This document shows, piece after piece, positions 16,039 through 24,100 of a stretch of 64,000 bases of DNA. The stretch is from Bacteroidia bacterium. GTDB lineage: Bacteria; Bacteroidota; Bacteroidia; J057. The DNA lies in contig JAWPMV010000001.1 of the NCBI GenBank assembly GCA_033391075.1, forward strand, positions 5,952,001-6,016,000, read 5' to 3'. A program made the position numbers and the translations under genes. How positions within the stretch are numbered: the stretch's first letter is position 1; every line of letters begins with the position of its first letter. Under the pieces are notes generated by a model. It was not told the DNA's origin. It made no database searches and saw nothing but the letters and a program-made list of their open reading frames with translations.

Positions 16039-17778
16039 CTACTTCTTGATGAACCGTTTTACATTCACAAACTCGTTTTGTTTGAGCTTGATGATATACA
16101 TTCCTGCGGGTATATCAGCAAGATGTATGTTGTGTTTCAAAAGGCTACTTGATTTATGTGTGTGTTCTTCTTTGACGATTTGTCCCCAGCTATTGAGGAT
16201 TTGAAGGTTTACTTCTCCTGACCAGGGGCTTTCCAATTCGAGTTGAAGATGCTCTTCTACAGGATTAGGATATGCCAGCAATTTAAGTTCCGGAGAATAG
16301 AGATCCTTGATGGATGTGGGCCACTCAACCGTAACATTGGCTGTACAGGAATTGCTATTCCCATTGTTGTCCAAAGCAGTCAAGGTAACTTCCTGAATGC
16401 CTCCTACTCTAAAGGTATCCTGACTTAAGGTCAGCTCCATGATGCCACATTCGTCCACAGAACCATTGTCTATCATGCTCGGATCAATAACCGCTATGCC
16501 CGTACTATCCAGCATGACAGTAATATCCTGACAATTGACAACAGGTGGAGAAAGATCTGCATCAACGAGAAAGAGTTCGTCCGAAGAACTTTGGCAGAAG
16601 TCATCAAAGCTGTAGGTAACAGTATAGGAAACTCCTAAGGTTATCGAAGTCATATCAATTTCTCCAGTAGCAGGATCAATGGTGGCCGCAGGAGAAATGC
16701 TAAATACTCCTCCATCATTTCCCGTGATATCCGGAGAAGGATTAGCAGTCCCGGGGCAAATATCTGTAGGATAGGCAAAGGCAGCATCTATCGTATCTGA
16801 AATGAATACCGCTTGCGAACTCACATCCGGACAATTGCCCTGGGTCTGGTAAGTGATGGTATATAGGGTATTGGCAGAAGTGCTGCTTAGGTCCAGACTT
16901 CCGGTAGCGGGATCGATGGTAGCTCCATTGTCCACAGAGAATATACCTCCGGGTGTACCTGCAAGGTCAGGAAGCAGATTGGTTTCACTGAGGCAGGTGG
17001 TGTCGGGTATACTAAAGGAAGCATCTTCTACTGCAAAAATCTGGATGCTTTGCGTATCCACAGCAGCACAAGGAGCACCCACTGTATAGGTGACGTTATA
17101 AGTAGTTCCTCCTACCGTAGAGCTAAGATCCAAAATACCAGTTATTGGATCTATCGAAGCTCCATTGTCAACCGCAAAGGTTCCACCCAGATCACCGAAG
17201 ATAAGGGCTTGTGGATTAAAGCCACCTATACAGGCAGAGGAAAGAAAGGAAAAACTTGCATCTGAAGAGGACACACAGGGATTTACGCGCACCGTGCCCG
17301 GATTTCCCAAAGCAGGCACAACGCCTACTCCCTGGGTAAAGAGTAGAGAAGTGACTGAACCATCCACACTTACGGTATAGTCTCCACCTATTGCTGTACT
17401 TTTGACTTGAAAGGAGATATTTATAATGGCTGAGCTATCAGGAAGCGTCACATTGCCTCCACTAAAGTCTACCCAAGAGAAAGTGGCAGCATCCAAAGGA
17501 ATGAGTCCTTGTCCTGGATTTCCGAAAATATTACTTACTCCTGACTGAGGGCTGCTTAGTCCCATAAATTCTAAGGCTGCGGTATCAAAACGTATCGTCC
17601 CCTGATAACCGGAAATTGTTTGAAAGCTATCTACCCGAATCGGAATTACGACCATCGAATCAATATCGACGGTATCACTTCCTACATTAAATACAAGCGT
17701 CTGTGCCTGTATTTCCTGTCCTAGTCCTGCTAGTAACAAGAGGAGGAGGAAGGTAAAATAGTTCATGTTTTTTCGCAT
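16039..17778 (-). CDS. Cohesin-domain secreted protein with T9SS type A sorting domain
   Basis: 579-aa surface or secreted protein. A signal peptide (YFTFLLLLLLAGLGQEIQAQ) is followed by a cohesin-like domain (~residues 27-165: LVFNVGSDTVDIDSMVVIPI, ISGYQGTIRFDTAALEF, ATFSWVDFSG). Three ~75-aa repeats follow, each with (T/S)IDP.TG.(L/I)D.(S/T)S..... Y.(V/I)TY, then an HYR-like domain ending in a 'DNNGNSNSCTANVTVEW' strand. The last ~80 aa form a type A T9SS sorting domain (LLAYPNPVEEHLQLEL ... LADIPAGMYIIKLK ... VKRFIKK). It is transcribed in the same direction as the giant 2656-aa gene upstream and has its own tandem sites at 17994-18028. No enzyme domain is seen; an adhesive or structural role is likely. 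Confidence 0.88.
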   Translation of the reverse strand: MRKNMNYFTFLLLLLLAGLGQEIQAQTLVFNVGSDTVDIDSMVVIPIRVDSFQTISGYQGTIRFDTAALEFMGLSSPQSGVSNIFGNPGQGLIPLDAATFSWVDFSGGNVTLPDSSAIINISFQVKSTAIGGDYTVSVDGSVTSLLFTQGVGVVPALGNPGTVRVNPCVSSSDASFSFLSSACIGGFNPQALIFGDLGGTFAVDNGASIDPITGILDLSSTVGGTTYNVTYTVGAPCAAVDTQSIQIFAVEDASFSIPDTTCLSETNLLPDLAGTPGGIFSVDNGATIDPATGSLDLSSTSANTLYTITYQTQGNCPDVSSQAVFISDTIDAAFAYPTDICPGTANPSPDITGNDGGVFSISPAATIDPATGEIDMTSITLGVSYTVTYSFDDFCQSSSDELFLVDADLSPPVVNCQDITVMLDSTGIAVIDPSMIDNGSVDECGIMELTLSQDTFRVGGIQEVTLTALDNNGNSNSCTANVTVEWPTSIKDLYSPELKLLAYPNPVEEHLQLELESPWSGEVNLQILNSWGQIVKEEHTHKSSSLLKHNIHLADIPAGMYIIKLKQNEFVNVKRFIKK

Positions 17779-17993
17779 GGAATCGTGAATAAAAAGGTGA
17801 ATGATTGAAGAAATAAATTGTGAATGAAAAAAACAGGAATGGCGATTAAAAGCGCTTTCTAATGCGTGTATGAGATACCTATCCCTTCTGATTGCTCTTT
17901 CAAAAAGGAGAGAATATTATCTTTTTCGAAAAATCTATTTGATGTATGAAATGTAGTAAGGGGAAACTCGACAAGCAATTTCTCAGGCCTCAT

Positions 17994-18028
17994 TGTTCTG
18001 AATGGTAGGCAATATGTTCTGAATGGTA
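17994..18028 (-). promoter_or_regulatory. Two direct repeats TGTTCTGAATGGTA, 21-bp period
   Basis: Two identical 14-bp copies (17994-18007 and 18015-18028) are spaced exactly 21 bp start to start, i.e. two helical turns. They lie upstream of the 579-aa cohesin gene. The same motif occurs in three copies upstream of the giant gene at 26612-26666. On the coding strand the motif reads TACCATTCAGAACA. Paired direct repeats at ~21 bp are the known arrangement for LytTR-type response regulators; that assignment is inferred. Confidence 0.6.
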
Positions 18029-18056
18029 AAATAGCCTGGACTTCCATCTTCTTTTG

Positions 18057-18091
18057 AAAAAAAGCCAGAACCTGCAGTTGCAGATTCTGGC
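18057..18091 (-). terminator. Rho-independent terminator of the giant T9SS gene
   Basis: Hairpin GCCAGAA-C-CTGCA / TGCAG-A-TTCTGGC (18064-18091) with one mismatch and a tiny loop. Reading the minus strand, it is followed directly by seven T (complement of A at 18057-18063). It lies 64 bp past the stop at 18155. Confidence 0.8.
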
Positions 18092-18154
18092 CTATTTTAC
18101 TGATCAAATCTTCAATATTTCCATTGAGTATTGATCCTTGTATTGTGTTTCTGA

Positions 18155-21100
18155 TTAGCGGTTTTTCGAAATCCGAATAGCTGCACTGAAGTCTCCAGCC
18201 ACCATTTGGGCCATGTAGATACCTTCACTTACTTCCATTCCTTTTTCGTTTCTTCCGTCCCACTTGATCTGATGATCACCGGCTGCATACGTTCCGTCAA
18301 AACGCTTGATCAACTGACCATTGAGGTTGTAGATCACGATCTGTACTTTCTCAGTCTGAGAGAGAGAGAAGAGTAAGTTAGTGGCTTCTCCAAATGGGTT
18401 AGGTACGTTTTGATCAAAGCTATATCCGGCAAGTTCGCCATTGCCCCGGTTGATGTTGATTTCCTCAGAAGCAAATCCGATTCCCAACAACTCACGTGTA
18501 ATGTCATAGGCTTTAGAAGGCGTTACATCAGAAGTGATTTTGAATTCAGTTTTAGAATCCTTTCCACCTACTGCTTTGAATACCAACTCAAAAGCTACCG
18601 TTCCGTCTTCGAGGCTAAGAGACTCTCCACTTAGGTCAACCCATGCAGTCGTCAATACACCTTTTCTCGCGTCTTCTAATCCATATACGCCTTCAAGGGT
18701 CTCATGATGTACCTCCTGGAATTCCAGTACGGAAGGATCCCAATTCAAGCTAAACTGATATCCTGTGATGGCCATGAATTTATTCACTTTCACCGGAATT
18801 CTGATCAGGTCTCCTTGCTGGGCAGTCATGCCGTCCAGATTGAAGAACATAGAATCACTAGGAGCAGCTGTACGCAATTGGTTCGGGTTCCAGGTATTGT
18901 TTACATCTCCCAGTTTCACACCTATAAAGTCCTGGTCAATCAGGTTCGCATTAGGACTAAGAATGTCTCTGCGCGTTTCAAAGTTCCAGGGATTCAAGGG
19001 ATCAGCGAATACGTAGTCATCTGGAATGAAGGTCCAGATCGCATCCTGAGCACCTGTTGTAGGATTGGTGAAGAATGGGATGATGTTGTTGATCTTACGC
19101 AGAACCTGGAAGGCGTCTAAAATGTTGATAGAGCCTGTTCCGTTTACGTCTGCAGCGATACGCTTGTAGGGAGTTCCCAATTGATCGATGAGTAAAAGAT
19201 GCTTCACAATGTCGAATGCATCCAGTACATCAACTCCATTATTGGTAGCTGCATCATCAATTTTGTCTCCACCTATGTCATTGGTAGAACCACAAGGAGC
19301 TACCTGGAAGGTATAGCTAAGACCGGTAGTGGTCTGAGGACCGTCATCTCCTGCCAGATCGTAGATCACGCCGGGGATGTCATCTCCAAGTTCAGATACA
19401 GACTTACCAGATACATCGATGATCGGATCGTCAAGTACGGTTACGGTTGCTGTTCCGGTTTCAACATTTCCATTTACATCGGTTACGGTCAGAGTTACGG
19501 TATTTGCACCTACTTCTGCACAAGTAAAGCTGTTCGGGCTTACTGTGATACTTGCGATAGCACAGTTGTCAGAAGAGCCATTGTCTATCTGAGCGGCAGT
19601 AATGGTAGCGTTTCCGGAAGCATCCAGTTGTACAGAGATATCCTGAGTAACTACTGTTGGCAAAATATTGTCTTCAACCGTTACAGTAGCTGTTCCAGTT
19701 TCAACATTTCCATTTACATCGGTTACGGTCAGAGTTACGGTATTTACACCTTCCTCAGAACAAGTGAAGGTAGAAGGACTTACTGTTATACTTGCAATTC
19801 CACAATTATCAGAAGATCCATTGTCAATCTGAGCAGCTGTGATACTAGCATTACCAGCAGCATCCAATTGTACCGTTACATTTTGGGTTACTACCGTTGG
19901 CAATACATTGTCTTCTACTGTAACGGTAGCTGTTCCCGTTTCAACATTTCCGTTTACGTCTGTTACTGTCAGAGTTACTGTATTGGCTCCTACTTCAGCA
20001 CAAGTGAAGGTAGATGGACTAACTGTGATACTTGCAATTGAACAGTTGTCGGAAGAACCATTGTCGACCTGAGCAGCTGTTACACTTGCGTTACCAGCAG
20101 CATCCAATTGAACTGTTACGTTTTGGGTTACTACCGTTGGCAATACATTGTCTTCTACTGTAACGGTAGCTGTTCCCGTTTCAACATTTCCGTTTACGTC
20201 GGTTACTGTTAGAGTTACTGTATTGGCTCCTACTTCAGCACAAGTGAAGGTATTAGGACTTACTGTAATGGTTGAAATAGAACAGTTATCAGAAGAACCA
20301 TTGTCAACCTGAGCAGCTGAGACACTTGCGTTTCCGCTAGCATCCAATTGTACCGTTACATTCTGCGTAACTACTGTCGGCAGAATGTTGTCTTCAACCG
20401 TTACGTCTGCTGTTCCTGTAGCAACATTACCATTCACATCTGTTACAGTTAACGTAACCTGGTTTACCCCAACATCTCCACAGCTGAAGTTCTCAGGACT
20501 AACCGTTACGCTGGCAATCCCACAAGGATCAGTAGATCCGCCATCGACCTGAGCAGCCGTAATGCTGGCATTTCCAGAAGCATCCAGTTGAACGGTGATA
20601 TTCTGTGTAACTACGGTTGGATCTTCATTATCTTCAACGGTTACGATCACATCGCAGCTGGCGGTGTTACCGGAAGCATCAGCAACTGTGATGCTTACAG
20701 TATGTGCACCTACCGCAAGGGCTGTGCCTATCGCTGGGCTTTGGGTTACTGTTAAGCTGGAGCCAGAACCGCTACCTGGATCAACAGTCAAGGATAAAAG
20801 AGTGGGCGGGGTTACAGAACCTCCTGTGGTTCCATTGCCAATCATTCCCCATGCATTTAATCCCCATCCATAAAGATTACCATTGCTTTTTACGCCTTTA
20901 TAATGGTATTCGGGTCCACCTCTTGAAATAGCAGCCCAATCAGTATCAGAACCCACTTGTATGGGAACCAATTGATCAGCACCAGGGCTAATACCCAATT
21001 GTCCATTCACACTTTGTCCCCAACCCCATAAGGTTCCATTATTTTTTATGGCCATCCCATGCCACCAGCCTCCAGAAACTACTGCCCAATCCGTATCCGT

Positions 21101-24100
21101 ACCTATTTGTACCGGACTAGTTTGTTGTACAGTAGATCCTATTCCCAACTGGCCCCTGTGGTTATGGCCCCAAGACCATAGACTACCATCACTTTTTAGG
21201 GCAAAGCTTTGAATATTACTCGCTGAGATAAAAGCCCAATCTGTGTCAGTACCTACCTGTACCGGACTAAGTTGCTGGCTGTTTGAGCCTATTCCTAATT
21301 CGCCGAAACTGTTTGTTCCCCAGGCCCATAATGTGCCATTACTTTTTAAGCCTAGTGAATAAGAGCTTCCTGCGGAAAATTCTATCCAATCAGAATCTGT
21401 ACCGATTTGTAAAGGGCTATTTTGGGGACTTGAAGTACCAATACCTAAGCCAAGTCCTGTACCCCAGCCCCACAAGCTGCCATTGCTTTTGAGAGCTATA
21501 CAGTGATATTTACCAGATTCTACGAAAATCCAATCATTATCTGTGCCTACTTGTACCGGACTAGCTTGGTCGACACTAGAACCAATCCCCAATTGTCCAA
21601 TATGATTTCTCCCCCAAGCCCATATGGTTCCATCATTCTTTAATGCTAAACTATAGTCTTCCCCTCCTGTCGCAGAAGCCCAATCTGTATCTGTTCCTAC
21701 TTGAATGGGAGTAGATTGATTAGTATTAGAAAACACTCCATTTCCTAGTTGTCCATATTCATTATTCCCCATACTCCATAGTGTGCCATCGTCAGCAACA
21801 ACAAGAGAATGCAGATAACCATTACCGATTTTTGTAGAACTCCCCGCAACAATGCTACCACCACCAGAACCACTAGATCCGCCCGCACAATTGTCATCCA
21901 CAAGCGCCAATCCTGTCAAATCAGGCAAAGCAGCAGTACACAATCCCGCATCCGTACTAATCGTCTGAGGTGCAGGACAAGTAATGCTTGGAGGAATCAC
22001 GTCCTCTACGGTAACTACTGCTGTCGCAGAAGCAACATTTCCATTTACATCTGTTACTGTGAGGGTAACCGTGTTATTTCCGAGATCATCACAAGAGAAG
22101 CTGCTAATGTCCAATACGCGGGTATCAATCCCACAAGCGTCTGAAGAACCGTTGTCAATGTCATTTACTGAGATAGAAGCACTACCATTAGCGTCCAGTT
22201 GAACGGTAACAGGCTGTGTGATTACATTAGGAGCTTCATTATCCGTAATTGTGATATCAAAATCACAACTGGCCGTATTTCCAGCAGCATCAGTTACTGT
22301 ATAGGTAATAGTCGTTGTGCCAACAGGGAAAGTAGAACCTGAAGCAGGTCCGCCTGTTTGCGCTACACTATGACCCGGAAGGTTATCCGCTCCAGTAGGA
22401 TCTGTAAATGTTACCACTCTTCCACATACACCTGCATCCGTATCTTCATTCACATCTGCGGGACAAGTGATAGTTGGATCTTCGGTATCAATGATAACCT
22501 GACTTCCATCGGTAGTTGCAGTAGCTGTACTGCTATTTCCAAACTGATCCTGAATCTGAATACTAAAAGTAACCAGACCGTCTCCACCCGCAGCTACGGT
22601 TTTTGTAGCCGTATAAGAAGTTCCTGAACCGCTTACGGTTACCGCACCAGGGCCACCTTCTACTATACTCACTACAGGAGTTTGATCAGGAGTCTCTGAG
22701 GTAGTAAAACTCAAGCTAATTACATCTCCTATAGTCGCTAAAGTAATGTCATTGGCATTGTTACTGACAATGTTGATTACATCAACCGTAGGTGCATCAG
22801 CATCTATGGTTGCCCCACCTTGAGTTACCCCAGGATTAGAAAGGGTCGTAGCTGCCGGATCCGTAGAGAAACCTAAGGGAGTTGCACTTCCATTGATTTC
22901 AATGTCGGTGAAACCGGTAGTTGCATTTGAAGCAACGGTAAATTCCAGTTCCATAACAATGCTTCCATCTGCCAAAGTAGCCTGGTTGATGTCGTACCAA
23001 CTGAAGGTGATAGTATTAGATGGAATACTTCCCTGACCGGGTTCACCAAAATTGCTGGTTCCTACCGTCTGAGGGTTAGAAGCACTTACAAAGTTTAATA
23101 CATTTTCATCAAAAGTAATTGAACCCTGATAGGTAGCAATGTTTGTAAAGTTGTTTACCGTAACGGGTACGATAACCGTATTATTAGGTCCAGAAGTTTC
23201 AACTCCTACAACGAAATCCAAACCTCCCACGGGACCGGGTCCTGAATATACCAGAGAAACTTCACCTGCATTAGGGAAATCGTACTGAAGCGCCCAATCT
23301 GCAGGAAGTGCAGGAGAGATAGAGCTAAAGGTACCATTAACTGTTCCTGCATCGATGAAGGTAATTACAGAGTTGGAGGGAGGCAGGTAAGAACCGATGT
23401 TTGCAATCAGGGTTCCACTCAAATTAGCCGTACCAGTAACTGAAATTTGATCATGGCCTGAACAAGGAGTGGTGCCGCTTACTTCGATTTCCAGGCTACC
23501 GTTGTTCATGCTGTAATCATTGGCAAATGACATACATCCGGGAGATAGACCGGGTGCAAGGGTACCAGCCGCATTCGAAACGATATTTCCGCTGAAGCTA
23601 CCTGTACCATTCATTTGACCAGCGATGATGAACCCACCACTGTTGTTGACCTGCCCATTGTTTAAGGAAGGACCACTAAGGGTAAGGTTTTTGGAAACAT
23701 CAACATTTACAATTCCTCCTGTTTCATTGGTAAAGGAAGTTGGAATTGTCTGATTTTGATTTAAGGCTCCCAACTTATTGATGACACCTCCATTTTGATT
23801 GACAAAGCTTACAGCTGTAACTGCCTGATTATGGGCATTGATATCAAAGGTAGCGGCATTAAAAATGGTCGCTCCACCACTGCCATTATCTGTCAAGGCT
23901 CCACCGTTCCAGCTCAGCTGTGAATTGTTGGTAAGATCCATTTCAAGGCCAAGGGTATTAACAATAGCAAGCGTACCATTGTTGGTAAGTCCGTCAAAAC
24001 CTGCCCATGTACCCAGGCCAACATTATGAGTCGTACCGCTAGGAATAATCAAATCCTGGCCGTTTGAGCCCGTGATGCTATTGCCGTTTGAAGTTTGAGC

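Larger units (their letters stand above)
17779..18154 (-). other. Intergenic region between the two T9SS genes
   Basis: 376 bp holding, in the direction of transcription, a terminator (18057-18091) for the giant gene, then two tandem TGTTCTGAATGGTA copies (17994-18028), then ~215 bp of AT-rich leader to the ATG at 17778. An 82-codon frame here covers the repeats and terminator and is not considered a gene. Confidence 0.6.

Noticed and set aside
17859..18107. An 82-codon minus-strand frame between the two T9SS genes
   Set aside because: It covers the terminator hairpin and the two tandem operator-like repeats (its PFRTYCLPFRT peptide is the repeat translated).
19199..20041. A 280-codon plus-strand frame rich in Tyr, Ser and Cys
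   Set aside because: Antisense shadow of the 240-bp HYR repeats of the giant gene; the repeated peptide pattern follows from the DNA repeat.
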